A stretch of DNA of 64,000 bases from Phycisphaeraceae bacterium (GCA_020851735.1 JADZCD010000066.1:62001-126000); one strand, 5' to 3'. Shown: positions 42,901 to 51,643, numbered from the stretch's first letter. The notes: generated by a model not told the origin, from the letters alone. Numbers and translations: made by a program.

Positions 42901-45056
42901 CGGAGCTGGTGGTCAGTGCCATGCTCACCCAGGGCACGGGTTTGACGGCGACGCCGGCGAACTCTTCGACCCTCAGCTCGGACGACTGGAAGATCGCGGC
43001 GGGCAGTTCCCGTGATATCACCGTCAGCTATACGCCGGCCGCGGCGGGGACGGTGACGATGACGGTGACGTTGGCTTCCAATGACGCGGACGAACCGACT
43101 TACAAGCTTTCTCTGTCCGGCAGCGGGCAGGCCAAACCTGATACGACCGGCGGCACGACCGGCGGCACGACCGGCGGTTCGACCGGCGGTTCGACCGGCG
43201 GTTCGACTGGCGGTTCGACCGGCGGCTCGACCGGCGGTTCGACCGGCGGCTCGACTGGCGGTTCGACCGGCGGCTCGACTGGCGGTTCGACCGGCGGTTC
43301 GACCGGCGGCTCGACCGGCGGCTCGACCGGCGGCTCGACTGGCGGTTCGACCGGCGGCTCGACCGGCGGCACGACCGGTGGTGACACCGGCGGCACGACC
43401 GGTGGTGACACCGGCGGTACGACTGGTGGTGATACTGGTGGTACGACTGGCGGTGACACTGGCGGCACGACTGGTGGTGACACGGGCGGCACCGGCGGCG
43501 ATACCGGTGGCTCCGGCGGCAGTTCCGGGGTGGCGGGCACGCCCAACGAGGCGGTGGGTCCCAACGGTATGCCGATGGGCATGAACCTGACGGCGGTGTC
43601 CTACTACAGCTTTGAATGGACGTTCGTGGACGCGATGAAGATCGCCAAGAATTTTTACCTGCAGCCGGCGGTCTATAACCAGGAGCCCACGATCAAGGAA
43701 TTGACCTACACGGCTGAGGGTTGGCCTCTGCTTAAGCCCACGCAGGGCGCCGGGGTGCTGGTGTTCCGCAACATCGGCGGGCGCTATCCGGCGGGCACGT
43801 ACGTCTGCACGTATGAAGGGGAAGGCGAAATCACCTTCCAGTTTGACGCCAAGTCGGCGACCAAGATCGCCGGCAAGAACCGGTATGAAGTGTCGGTGCC
43901 GACGCCGACCAAGAACGGCGTGCAGATCACGATCGTCAGCAGCAAGCTGGATAACCCGGTGCGGAACGTCCGCTTCTGGATGCCCGGCTTTGAAAACGCG
44001 CAGTCTCCGTTCCACCCCACGTACAAGGAGCGGCTGAGCAAGTTCTCGGCCATCCGCTTCATGGACTGGCAGCACATGAACGACGCGTCGAACTTCATCA
44101 AGTGGGAAGACCGCGCGAAAGTCACCAACGCCACGCAGGGCACGGACAAGGCGGTGGCTTACGAGTACATCATTCAGCTGGCCAACGAGCTGCGCAAGGA
44201 TCCGTGGGTGTGCGTGCCGCACCTGGCGGACGACAACTACATCCGGCAGATGGCCCGGCTGTTCCGGGACAATCTGGCCCCGGGCCTGAAGGTGTACCTG
44301 GAATATTCCAACGAAGTGTGGAACCCGATTTTCGGCCAGAGCGAGTATGTCCGCGACCAGATGGGCGGCAACTACCACGACAACCTGGCGGAACGCGCGG
44401 GCAACACCTTTAAGATCTGGCGTGAGGAGTTCAAGGGTCAGGAACAGCGCCTGGTGCGCGTGGCGGCGGCCCAGCACTACAACGTGTGGATGGCTGAGCA
44501 GCTGGTCGAACGGCTGAACGGCAACTTCGACGCCATCTCCTGCGGCGGGTATTTCATGCCCAGCAGCAGCGCCACGAAGACCTATACCGCCGGCACGTCG
44601 GTGAGCACCATCCTTAAGGACACGCAGGCGGAAATCAACGCCAAGGTGATCCCCAACCTGCAGAAGCACGCCGACCTGGCGGCGACCTACAGCCAGAGCC
44701 TGGGGCGCAACATCCTGTTCCTGGTGTATGAAGGCGGCGAGCACATCAGCGCCTACGGCAAGGACGTGCCTTTCGCCCAGGCTTACTACGACGTGCAGAT
44801 TCATCCGGACATGAAGAAGTTCTATCTGCAGGTCATCAAGGCCTTCAAGGACATGGGCGGCGACCTGTTCTGCGCCTTTAACTATGTCGGGGCGCGGGAG
44901 AGCAAGTACGGCTCATGGGGCCACCTGGAATACCAGGACCAGCCCATCAACCAGTCTCCGAAGTTCGAGGCCCTGATGGACGCGATCAAAGGCAACTGGC
45001 CGGTGGTGTCCGGCAGCGGCAGCGGCCAGAGCATGACCACGGTGACCTTTGATTGA
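39990..45056 (+). CDS. 1688-residue secreted protein: EF-hands, six ASH repeats, Thr-Gly-Gly linker, glycosidase-like domain
   Basis: A very large exported protein. Signal peptide 1-27 (LLMALILSLGLGSVEVFA); acidic Ala/Glu-rich stretch; a dockerin-like pair of EF-hands (DFNLDGRVDPQDL and DLNADGQLDASDL, about 90-145); Gly/Ser/Asn linker (250-365); six repeats of about 111 residues of the ASPM-SPD2-Hydin/choice-of-anchor-D type (370-1045), each with LTVRNTGNAVLKV- and LLSNDP-like strands; a TGGS/TGGD linker (1050-1180). The C-terminal 500 residues look like a TIM-barrel glycosidase, with LEYSNEVWN (Asn-Glu acid/base pattern of clan GH-A) and FLVYEGGEH. No PEP-CTERM, LPXTG or autotransporter end is seen. 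It probably acts on, or holds, the surface polysaccharide. Confidence 0.9.
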   Translation: MFKSLQWKPLLMALILSLGLGSVEVFAADAADSGADEQAANNDNTQAGTEAAAAEEAAEASVEEQVAAAEQEPAAELDQEPQNGLVPGDFNLDGRVDPQDLKLVVDAMANREHYFELIGRELSDEEMMTIADLNADGQLDASDLDHFWQAVQEAMADPEVAQDVLEVSGELVEAAEEASMPEQAVEVDQADQTGVQMQAVSNDLAQGGDEQVSSPAPTEQSQANPPSPFEGHTAGSDESASAQGAGTDSEGAMASADAGGNTNNTSSGSHNSAGNRNSMLLKDLRSPAGGGVDTTPSGGGGGGSGGGTSIGGGSGGGGGGGGSSGGGSGGGTDTGGGTTDNTGNTDNTDNTGNTDTTGGGNEDPVVVPQPVLALSLPAGASGQKLQFAQVKLTQASVQDLVVKNEGDADLTVRATVTGSGFSVTPAQNVTVAPGASTTFTVEFAPVKLGVSQGQLTVLSNDPKKATSSLGVTGQGIALPAPKMLLNLPPGSGDDSLSFGKVYLEQAASKTMTIRNTGDAALELNVVVEGAGFAVAPTGAKTLAPQETLFLTVSYEPTTLNLEQATLTITSNDPTSSSRKVKLGGQGEAIPAPKMLLTLADGSVATQLQFADLYLGETKTQTLTVRNTGNAVLKVQAVSDQSVFSVTPAGERQVAANGSQVFTVAFKPSALGTHAAKLTLLTNNPNADSVSLNMTGAALAVPVPDMQVLADNGQPATQLSFANLYLGETKTQTLTVQNTGNAVLKVQLTSNDSAFVVTPTGERQIAANGNLAFTVAFKPSALGARTATLTLLSNDPQVGTTTMTMSGTALAVPVPDVQVLLENGQPATQLTFGSVYITQAATKSLTVRNVGTAALRVSRVDGLGSGFTSSPTNTSVSTDDWTLQAGESKTFTVKFEPALQQNYSGKLNLISNDPDKSTYEVTVTGSGVPMPKPEIDVVLKGQTAATHIGTFATAYLGETASLTYTVKNTGTAELVVSAMLTQGTGLTATPANSSTLSSDDWKIAAGSSRDITVSYTPAAAGTVTMTVTLASNDADEPTYKLSLSGSGQAKPDTTGGTTGGTTGGSTGGSTGGSTGGSTGGSTGGSTGGSTGGSTGGSTGGSTGGSTGGSTGGSTGGSTGGSTGGSTGGTTGGDTGGTTGGDTGGTTGGDTGGTTGGDTGGTTGGDTGGTGGDTGGSGGSSGVAGTPNEAVGPNGMPMGMNLTAVSYYSFEWTFVDAMKIAKNFYLQPAVYNQEPTIKELTYTAEGWPLLKPTQGAGVLVFRNIGGRYPAGTYVCTYEGEGEITFQFDAKSATKIAGKNRYEVSVPTPTKNGVQITIVSSKLDNPVRNVRFWMPGFENAQSPFHPTYKERLSKFSAIRFMDWQHMNDASNFIKWEDRAKVTNATQGTDKAVAYEYIIQLANELRKDPWVCVPHLADDNYIRQMARLFRDNLAPGLKVYLEYSNEVWNPIFGQSEYVRDQMGGNYHDNLAERAGNTFKIWREEFKGQEQRLVRVAAAQHYNVWMAEQLVERLNGNFDAISCGGYFMPSSSATKTYTAGTSVSTILKDTQAEINAKVIPNLQKHADLAATYSQSLGRNILFLVYEGGEHISAYGKDVPFAQAYYDVQIHPDMKKFYLQVIKAFKDMGGDLFCAFNYVGARESKYGSWGHLEYQDQPINQSPKFEALMDAIKGNWPVVSGSGSGQSMTTVTFD
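43141..43519 (+). repeat. Tandem 12-bp and 24-bp coding repeats (TGGS, TGGDTGGT)
   Basis: About 380 bp of in-frame tandem repeats inside the giant gene: a 12-bp unit encoding Thr-Gly-Gly-Ser repeated some 17 times with silent changes (TCG/TCGACC, GGCGGT/GGCGGC), then a 24-bp unit encoding TGGDTGGT. Length is expected to vary between strains. The repeats create long open frames on the opposite strand that are not genes. Confidence 0.95.
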
Positions 45057-45338
45057 GCAAGCGGGTCGGAGTTGCTGAGGATCGCAGTTAACGCAGGGCC
45101 CCCCCCGGTCGGCGCCGCCCCCAACGGCGACCACTGGGACGGGGCCCTGTATGTTGGAAACCCGGGTTTGCCGCGGCGGCGGATTCGCCCGCGCGGGGGA
45201 AAATTCCTAGTTTAGTGAGGCCGATGGATGAAAATGGAGCAGAGGTCGGCCTGCTTTAGTCGATGGGAATTGACCGATTGATGCCACCGCGATCATCCTA
45301 GATGACGCGGGGCACGGGATTTGCAGGAAACCAGGTTG
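45057..45338. other. Intergenic hairpin region after the giant gene
   Basis: CAGGGCCCC (45094-45102) pairs with GGGGCCCTG (45141-45149), and a second hairpin (GGTCGGCGCCG with CGGCGACC) nests inside. There is no T run, so termination here would be atypical. The remaining 190 bp before the flippase gene may hold a promoter; nothing clear is seen. Confidence 0.5.
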
Positions 45339-46748
45339 ATGAGCCTAGACGATACCACCACGCAGGCCCAAGCGGACGCTCCCGGCGTCCAGGGGCTGAG
45401 GACCGCCGCCGCGCCGGCGGCCAAGAGAGCCCATTCGCTCAAGGACTTGGCGATTCGAGGTTCGATCTGGACGGTGGGCGGGTACGCCACCAGCTCGGTG
45501 CTGCGTCTGGGCGGGAATCTGGTTCTCACCCGTCTCTTGTTTCCCGAAGCGTTCGGCGTGATGGCCCTGATCAACGTGTTCATGCAGGGGCTGGTGATGT
45601 TTTCGGATCTGGGCATCGGTCCGAGCCTGATCCGCGGGCAGCGCGGCGAGGACCCGGTTTACGTCAACACCGCCTGGACCATTCAGGTCATCCGCGGCTG
45701 GGTTCTCTGGGCGTTGTCCGTGGCCCTGGCGGCGCCGGCGGCGAAGTTTTATAACGAGCCGCAACTGGCGGTGCTGCTGCCGGTGGCGGCGTTCACGGCG
45801 GTGATTGCCGGCTTTGAAAGCACGAAGGTTTTTCTCTGCCGGCGCAGCCTGGCGATGGAACGGATCACCACGCTGGATCTGCTGTCGCAGGTGGTGGGGT
45901 TGTCGGTGATGGTCGGGTGGGCGCTCTGCTGGCCGTCGGTCTGGGCCCTGGTGGCGGCCGGCTTGAGCGGCGGCGCGGTGAAGATGATCCTCGGGCACCT
46001 TTGGCTGCCGGGGATTCGCAATCGTTTTCACTGGGAAACGGCGGCGGCCAAGGATCTGCGGACCTTCGGCAAGTGGATTCTTCTCAGCAGCGCCGTTTGT
46101 TTCGTGGGCCAGCAGCTGGACCGGCTGATGCTCGGCAAATACGTGGACATGGGCTTGCTGGGCATCTACGGCCTGGCGGTGATGATGAGCGGGCTGGCGG
46201 TGGACGTGAACATGAAGCTGGTCCGCAGCGTGGTGTACCCAGCCATCAGCCGGGTGCATCGGGAAAAACCCGAGCGGCTGCGGGAAAATTTTTATCGCGT
46301 GCGGCGGGCGACGGATTTTTTGTTCATGCCTGTTCTGGGCTTGCTGGCGACCTGCGGCGATCAAGTCATCTATGTGCTGTACGACGATCGTTATGCCCAG
46401 GCGGGGTGGATTTTCCAGGTTTTGTGCGTGCGGGCCGCGATGCGGGTGATGCTTGAGCCGGCCGAGTCGTGCCTGATGACCGTCGGCCAGCCGCGCTACG
46501 CCTTTTTCCAGCACGTGCTGCGTCTGGTCTGGATGGCGGTGGCGATTCCCATCGGGTGGTGGCAGGGCGGCTTTGCGGGGGTCGTCTGGGCGGTGGGCTT
46601 AAGCGAAGTCCTGATCGTGCCCCTCTACTGGACGGGCTTGTACCGGCACGGCATTCTCAATCTGCTGTTGGAGGGTCGCTCGCTGGCGATGCTGATCGTC
46701 GGTGTGCTGATGGGAACCGCCTTGAGGTATGGGCTGGGGCTGTCCTAG
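45339..46748 (+). CDS. Polysaccharide flippase (Wzx/MVF-type)
   Basis: A 469-residue integral membrane protein that should flip lipid-linked repeat units to the periplasmic side. About 12 hydrophobic segments are visible. Its N-terminal half follows the WzxC-like layout: GSIWTVGGYATSSVLRLGGN, LVLTRLLFPEAFGVMALINV and FSDLGIGPSLIRG. A cytoplasmic lead of about 35 residues precedes TM1. ATG at 45339 is chosen over an in-frame TTG at 45321; CCAGG lies a few bases upstream but the spacing is poor. It follows the giant protein and precedes an FkbM methyltransferase and glycosyltransferases, consistent with a Wzx/Wzy-type assembly pathway. Confidence 0.9.
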   Translation: MSLDDTTTQAQADAPGVQGLRTAAAPAAKRAHSLKDLAIRGSIWTVGGYATSSVLRLGGNLVLTRLLFPEAFGVMALINVFMQGLVMFSDLGIGPSLIRGQRGEDPVYVNTAWTIQVIRGWVLWALSVALAAPAAKFYNEPQLAVLLPVAAFTAVIAGFESTKVFLCRRSLAMERITTLDLLSQVVGLSVMVGWALCWPSVWALVAAGLSGGAVKMILGHLWLPGIRNRFHWETAAAKDLRTFGKWILLSSAVCFVGQQLDRLMLGKYVDMGLLGIYGLAVMMSGLAVDVNMKLVRSVVYPAISRVHREKPERLRENFYRVRRATDFLFMPVLGLLATCGDQVIYVLYDDRYAQAGWIFQVLCVRAAMRVMLEPAESCLMTVGQPRYAFFQHVLRLVWMAVAIPIGWWQGGFAGVVWAVGLSEVLIVPLYWTGLYRHGILNLLLEGRSLAMLIVGVLMGTALRYGLGLS

Positions 46749-46877
46749 AATTAAACCTCTTGCGCACGTTTTAAAAGGGTATGGCTGCAGGTCCTGCCCA
46801 CGCTTTGCCTGTACCATGGCGTGGGGGTGTGCTGGGCGTTGGCTTTGCGGATGGAAAACCACGGGGTAAGAACGGCT

Positions 46878-47864
46878 ATGGAATCAGAAGCACGTCTCTC
46901 AACATGGATTTGGATATTGGCGGGGCTGATGCGGCGGATGCCGATCCGGATGCGGCGGGCGTGGGTTTGGTGGGAACGGCTGTACATGCGGTTGGGCGGA
47001 GGGGGGTATGCCGAAGACCCGGCGATTGACCAGCGCTGGCCGGCGGGGCTGCAAAAGCCGATTCGCGGGCGGGCCCACGGCATGCTGATGCGTCTGGACC
47101 TGCAGGACTGGGCGGAACGGTGGGCCTACTTTTCGGGACGGTATTACCAGCGACCGCTGGGGGAATTGCTGGGCAGGGTGCTGCGACCGGGCGATCAATT
47201 TGTGGACATCGGGGCCAACATCGGCATGACCAGCCTGATCGCGGCCGGGCGCATCGGTCGCGGGGGCGTGGGCTTGTCCTACGAGCCGAACCCGAAGGCT
47301 TTTCAGAGGCTCCACGATCATCTGACCCTCAACGAGTTGGCGCATTTCCAGGCCATCCCCGCGGGGCTGGGCCGGCAGGCTCAAACGGCGGTGCTTTCCC
47401 TGGACGGCCGGCACACGGGCACCGGCACCTTGACGCTTTCGGCCGCGGCGGACACCGGCCAGCACACGGCCGTGGAGATTCGCTCGGCCCAGGACGTGGC
47501 GGGGCGGTTGGATTCGAGTCGGCCGACGTTGGTGAAGATCGACGTGGAGGGATACGAATACGAAGTCCTCTGTGGACTTAAGCCGGTTTTGGATTGGCCG
47601 GAGGTGATGGTGGTGGTGGAGATCACCGATCAGGCCCTGCGCCGGCTGGGCCAGTCCGGGCCGGAGGTCTACCGCCTGATGGAAGAGCATGGCTATATCG
47701 CGCATCGATTTAAGATCGAACAGCGGCGGTGGCGGTGGGATTTAAGGGTCTGGCCAAGCACCGATCGGCAGGACTCGGCTCAGCATGACGCCTTGTTTGC
47801 GCGCAAGTCCAGCCGGGTCTATGTGGAGCGCTTGAGGCCTCTGATAAATTTGCAGGCGGAGTAA
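46878..47864 (+). CDS. FkbM family methyltransferase
   Basis: A 328-residue SAM-dependent methyltransferase with motif FVDIGANIGMTSLIAA (108-123), YEPNPKAFQRLHDHL and the FkbM-type LVKIDVEGYEYEVLCGL. The N-terminal 100 residues are basic and Trp-rich, with one weakly hydrophobic stretch (WIWILAGLMRRMPIRM) that may bind the membrane. The start is uncertain: ATG at 46878 is preferred, but in-frame starts at 46851 and 46821 also exist. It lies between flippase and GT4 genes (28 bp before the latter), so it probably methylates a sugar in the exported polysaccharide. Confidence 0.88.
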   Translation: MESEARLSTWIWILAGLMRRMPIRMRRAWVWWERLYMRLGGGGYAEDPAIDQRWPAGLQKPIRGRAHGMLMRLDLQDWAERWAYFSGRYYQRPLGELLGRVLRPGDQFVDIGANIGMTSLIAAGRIGRGGVGLSYEPNPKAFQRLHDHLTLNELAHFQAIPAGLGRQAQTAVLSLDGRHTGTGTLTLSAAADTGQHTAVEIRSAQDVAGRLDSSRPTLVKIDVEGYEYEVLCGLKPVLDWPEVMVVVEITDQALRRLGQSGPEVYRLMEEHGYIAHRFKIEQRRWRWDLRVWPSTDRQDSAQHDALFARKSSRVYVERLRPLINLQAE

Positions 47865-47892
47865 GGGGGGGCAAGTTGACGATGGAATAGGC

Positions 47893-49173
47893 ATGTCCAC
47901 GGATCGGCCTAGCAGCAGTGGGGGGTTATCGGTCGTCATGGTGACGCCAGGCTGGCCGGTGTCGGCCTTTGCCAACGGAATTGTGTCCTACACCGCGGCC
48001 ATGCGATTGGCGCTGGGCGGCGAGGGGGCGCAAGTCCGCCTGCTGGCCTCCCGCGTGCGCGGCGAGCTGGAGGATGGCATTGAGGCGCTGGACTTGGAGC
48101 ATGGGGAGGGCTTGGGCAAGTGGCTGCGGAAGATCACTGTCCGGATCAACCCCGATTGGTCGTTGGCCCGCAACATGGGCGCCTCGATCGGGGCGCGGTT
48201 ATCGGCCCTGGCGAAACATCATGAGCTGGACATCGTGCAGATTCCCGACTCGTTCGGTTGGTCCCGCTATGTTCAGCCGGCCAGCCCCGTGCCGGTGGTG
48301 GTACGGCTGCATGGGCCCTGGTTCTTAAACGGCGTGATCGACGGAGCCCGGCAAGACGGCAAATTCCGCCGGCGCGTCGGGCGCGAGGGGCAGGCGATCG
48401 TCGACGCCGACGCCATCAGCGCGCCCAGCGCCTCGGTGCTGGAGAGCACGCGCAAGTATTACAGCCTGGAGTTGCCCGGCGCTAAGGTCATCCCCAATCC
48501 GGTGGAGCCTGTGCCGGCGGAAAAACGCTGGCGGCTGGATCATAGTGCGCCCGGGCGGATTCTTTTCGTCGGGCGGTTCGATCGCCACAAGGGGGCGGAC
48601 GTGATGATCGAGGCTTTCGCGCAGCTGGCGGGGCGGTACCCCCAGGCGCGGCTGGTCATGGTCGGCCCGCTGCGGCAACTGGTGGATGACGACGGCCGCA
48701 AGTGGGAGATCAAGGAATTTCTCCAGGCCAAGGTGCCCGAGGCGGCGGTTCGCCAGCGCATCGAGGTGCTCGGTCAGCAGCCGCTGGCAGCCGTGATGGA
48801 ATTGCGCCGGCAGGCGTTTGTCACGGTGGTCAGTTCGCGCTATGAGACGTTCGGCAACGTGGCGGCGGAGGCGATGAACCTGGGCTGCCCGGTGGTGGCG
48901 TCCCACACCGGCGGGCTGGCGGAGATCGTGGAAGACCAGAAGACGGGCCTGCTCTTTAAGCCCGGCGACGCGGGGGCGCTGGCCGGCCAGTTGAGGCACT
49001 TGCTGGACCATCCGGCCCGGGCGGCGGAACTGGGCGGCGCGGGAGCGGAGTCCTGCTGGCGGCGCTACCGGCCGCAAGAGATCGCCCGCCAGACGCTGGA
49101 GTTTTATCAGCAGGTGATCGAACGGCGGCCAAGCGGGGCGGATGAGGGGGAGGCGAGGGGGCGGTTCACATGA
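47893..49173 (+). CDS. GT4 family glycosyltransferase
   Basis: A 426-residue GT-B enzyme. The N-terminal acceptor domain starts SVVMVTPGWPVSAFANGIVS and includes VVRLHGPWFLNG. The donor domain contains RILFVGRFDRHKGADVMIEA and the nucleotide-sugar-binding Glu block VVSSRYETFGNVAAEAMNLG, followed by PVVASHTGGLAEIVE. It retains the ordinary retaining GT4 layout, adding one sugar to a lipid-linked oligosaccharide on the cytoplasmic face. Donor and acceptor cannot be inferred. Its stop overlaps the next start (ATGA), so it is coupled to the O-antigen-ligase-like gene. Confidence 0.93.
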   Translation: MSTDRPSSSGGLSVVMVTPGWPVSAFANGIVSYTAAMRLALGGEGAQVRLLASRVRGELEDGIEALDLEHGEGLGKWLRKITVRINPDWSLARNMGASIGARLSALAKHHELDIVQIPDSFGWSRYVQPASPVPVVVRLHGPWFLNGVIDGARQDGKFRRRVGREGQAIVDADAISAPSASVLESTRKYYSLELPGAKVIPNPVEPVPAEKRWRLDHSAPGRILFVGRFDRHKGADVMIEAFAQLAGRYPQARLVMVGPLRQLVDDDGRKWEIKEFLQAKVPEAAVRQRIEVLGQQPLAAVMELRRQAFVTVVSSRYETFGNVAAEAMNLGCPVVASHTGGLAEIVEDQKTGLLFKPGDAGALAGQLRHLLDHPARAAELGGAGAESCWRRYRPQEIARQTLEFYQQVIERRPSGADEGEARGRFT

Positions 49174-50480
49174 GTATCACCGTCCCCATCGCCCTGTTCG
49201 GGTGGATTCCGCTGGTCATCGCCCTGTTCGCTTTCCTGCCCGCCCGGCGGGCGGCGATCGTCAGTTTTATCGCTGGGTGGATGTTCCTGCCCTGGTATGG
49301 CTATCCGCTGCCGGGCTTGCCGGACTACACCAAAATCTCCGCGGTGAGCCTGGGCGTTTTTTTAAGCATGCTGATCTTCGACATGCCGCGGCTGACGTCC
49401 CTGCGCCCGCGCTGGTTTGATCTGCCGGTGGTGGTCTGGTGCGTGTGTCCGTTTATTTCCGAGATGGCCTACAACATGGCGATCTACGATGGTCTGTCGG
49501 CCATGCAGACGCAGATCGTCAACTGGGGTTTGCCGTATCTGATCGGGCGGGTTTACATGGACGACCTGAGGGGCCTGTACGACTTGGCCATGGGCATCGT
49601 GATCAGCGCTTTGATCTACGCGCCTTTCTGTCTTTACGAGATGCGCTTCAGCCCCATGCTCAATCGCATGGTTTACGGCTTTTCGCAGCATAACTGGAGC
49701 GGGCATCGCTTAGGGGGTTGGCGTCCGAGCGTATTCATGCAGAACGGCCTGGCGGTGGCGCTGTGGATGTGTCTGGCGGCGCTGGTGGGGTTCTGGCTGT
49801 GGCGTACGGGTGCGTTTAAGCGGCTATGGGGCATACCGGCGGGGTGGGTGGCGGCGATTTTGATGTTCATGGCGTTAGCCTGCCGGGGGCTGGGGGGGAT
49901 TGTCGCGCTGGGGATAGGCCTGATCTGCATGCAGGGAGTCCGCTGGACGGGGCGGCTGTGGCCGGTCTGGCTGGTGGTGGGCATCAGCGTGTTTTATGTC
50001 ACGACCCGCACGGCGGGCTGGTGGCACGGCGAGCCGGCGGTCTCCATCGCCCAGATGATCGACAAGGATCGGGCAGCCTCCTTTGAGTTTCGGCTGCGCA
50101 ACGAAGACATCCTGGTGAACAAGGCCATGCAGCGCCCGGCCTTCGGCTGGGGCTCGTGGGGCCGGTCGCGGGTGTATAACGAAAAAGGCCAGGACATTTC
50201 CATCACCGACGGCATGTGGGTCATCGCGTTGGGCAACACGGGTTTGCTGGGCTTGACTTCGTTCATGCTGATGATGCTCCTGCCGGTGGTTCTGCTGGCG
50301 CGACGCTTGCCCGCGGCCTGGTGGAGTCACCCGACGACCGCTTCCGCGGCGGTGCTGGCCTGCCTGCTGGGGCTGTTCATGATCGATAACTTGGTGAACG
50401 CGATGATGAATCCGATTCTGATTCTGGCCTGCGGCGGGTTGAACTCGGTGGTCGGAGGCGGGCATAAGAAACCGGCGTGA
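49170..50480 (+). CDS. O-antigen ligase/polymerase-like membrane protein
   Basis: A 436-residue membrane protein with about ten hydrophobic segments and one long periplasmic loop near residues 295-350. That loop carries RPAFGWGSWGRSRVYNEKG, then SITDGMWVIALGNTGLLGL, the arrangement seen in Wzy polymerases and WaaL/O-antigen ligase family proteins that join oligosaccharides from a lipid carrier. Basic residues of the loop (Arg, His) are consistent with binding of a pyrophosphate. It overlaps the GT4 gene by four bases. Polymerase is slightly more likely than ligase because a Wzz-like partner and flippase are encoded nearby. Confidence 0.83.
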   Translation: MSITVPIALFGWIPLVIALFAFLPARRAAIVSFIAGWMFLPWYGYPLPGLPDYTKISAVSLGVFLSMLIFDMPRLTSLRPRWFDLPVVVWCVCPFISEMAYNMAIYDGLSAMQTQIVNWGLPYLIGRVYMDDLRGLYDLAMGIVISALIYAPFCLYEMRFSPMLNRMVYGFSQHNWSGHRLGGWRPSVFMQNGLAVALWMCLAALVGFWLWRTGAFKRLWGIPAGWVAAILMFMALACRGLGGIVALGIGLICMQGVRWTGRLWPVWLVVGISVFYVTTRTAGWWHGEPAVSIAQMIDKDRAASFEFRLRNEDILVNKAMQRPAFGWGSWGRSRVYNEKGQDISITDGMWVIALGNTGLLGLTSFMLMMLLPVVLLARRLPAAWWSHPTTASAAVLACLLGLFMIDNLVNAMMNPILILACGGLNSVVGGGHKKPA

Positions 50481-50510
50481 TTTCGGGCAGAAAAAAAAGG
50501 GCGAAGGCGG

Positions 50511-51527
50511 TTGGTCGAGCAAACAACTCAACAAGTCGCGGTGGTGGCGATCGGCCGCAATGAAGGCCAGCGCTTGGAGCGCTGCCTGCAAGCGCTGGCT
50601 GAGCATGGCCAAAAAGTGATCTACGTTGACTCCGGGTCGACCGATGGCAGCGTGGCCATGGCGCGCGGCTTGGGCGTGCAGGTGGTTGAGCTGGACATGT
50701 CCGTGCCGTTCACCGCGGCGCGGGCGCGCAACCATGGCCTGGCCCACATGGCGCAGCTGGGCTGGCAGGAGCCGTTCGTGCAATTTGTTGACGGCGATTG
50801 CGAATTCGTTCCCGGCTGGCTGGAGTCCGGCTGCCGGGCATTGGAGGCTGATCCTAAGCTGGCGGCGGTGTGCGGGCGGGTGCGGGAACGGCACCGGGGC
50901 GCGTCGATCTACAATCGGCTGTGCGACATGGAATGGGACGGCCCGGTGGGCGAGGTGAACGCCTGCGGGGGCAACGCGATGATGCGCGTGGCGGCGGTGC
51001 TGGAAGTGGGGGGGTTCAACCCGAACCTGATTGCCGGCGAAGAGCCTGAGCTTTGCCTGCGCTTGCGCGCCAAGGGTTGGCGTATCCAGCGTCTGGCGGC
51101 GGAAATGGTGCTGCACGATGCGGACATGACGCGCTTTAGCCAGTGGTGGCGGCGGGCGGTGCGCGGGGGGTACGCGTATGCCCAGTCCGCGGCCATGCAC
51201 GCGCGCACCGGCGATCGCCCCGGCGTGCGCGAGAGCTTAAGCATCTGGTTCTGGACGGTGGGTTTGGTGGGGCTGGCAGGAGTTCTGGCGTGTTGGACGA
51301 GCGGCCTAAGTTTGCTGCTGCTGGCCGGGTACCCGCTTTTGGCGCTGAAGATCGCCCGCGGACGACATAACGGCGGCGACAACTGGACCGATGGGCTGCT
51401 CTACGGCGTTTTCATCACGCTTGGCAAGTGGGCGCAGCTGGTGGGCCAGGGCCGGTACTGGATCCGCCGGGCCTTGGGTCGGCAGGCGAAATTGATTGAG
51501 TACAAAGCTCCGCCGTCCTCTATCTAG
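50511..51527 (+). CDS. GT2 family glycosyltransferase
   Basis: A 338-residue inverting GT-A enzyme. The nucleotide-binding start is QVAVVAIGRNEGQRLERCL, followed by IYVDSGSTDGSVAMA and the DxD-type metal motif VQFVDGDCEFVPGWL. NACGGNAMMRVAAVLEVGGF and LIAGEEPELCLRLRAKGWRI complete the typical active-site blocks. Two hydrophobic segments near the C-terminus (WTVGLVGLAGVLACW, GLSLLLLAGYPLLALKI) anchor it to the membrane. The start codon is TTG at 50511 with AAGG upstream, 30 bp after the ligase-like gene. It closes the plus-strand run; the next gene is convergent. Confidence 0.92.
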   Translation: MVEQTTQQVAVVAIGRNEGQRLERCLQALAEHGQKVIYVDSGSTDGSVAMARGLGVQVVELDMSVPFTAARARNHGLAHMAQLGWQEPFVQFVDGDCEFVPGWLESGCRALEADPKLAAVCGRVRERHRGASIYNRLCDMEWDGPVGEVNACGGNAMMRVAAVLEVGGFNPNLIAGEEPELCLRLRAKGWRIQRLAAEMVLHDADMTRFSQWWRRAVRGGYAYAQSAAMHARTGDRPGVRESLSIWFWTVGLVGLAGVLACWTSGLSLLLLAGYPLLALKIARGRHNGGDNWTDGLLYGVFITLGKWAQLVGQGRYWIRRALGRQAKLIEYKAPPSSI

Positions 51528-51594
51528 CCTTATGGGGGCCTGGTACCTGGCTCCGCTTACTTACGTGCGCGGCTCGTTGACACCACTTTTTGCC

Positions 51595-51634
51595 GGGTGC
51601 CACACATCAGGCCGAAGGCTGATGTGTGCGGGCC
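51595..51634. repeat. REP-like hairpin, copy A
   Basis: GGGTGCCACACATCAG, a short loop, then CTGATGTGTG: a hairpin with nine to twelve pairs that shares its CACACA/TGTGTG core and GGTGCC edge with three hairpins at 54163-54361. It lies ten bases beyond the stop of the LEPR-XLL gene and about 70 bases beyond the GT2 stop, between two convergent genes. Confidence 0.7.
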
Positions 51635-51643
51635 AACTTACCG

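Noticed and set aside
42330..44804. 824-codon open frame antisense to the giant protein gene
   Set aside because: It mirrors the third-position GC of the real gene, its composition is Arg/Ala/Val/His-rich without any recognisable fold, and it includes an artificial RTAGRAAG array produced by the TGGS repeat.
39990..45056. Giant protein as a PEP-CTERM client of the nearby exosortase
   Set aside because: Its C-terminus (ending MTTVTFD) has neither a PEP motif nor a hydrophobic segment with basic tail.
49875..51200. 441-codon minus frame opposite the ligase-like and GT2 genes
   Set aside because: It spans two real genes and has shadow-like His/Pro/Arg composition.
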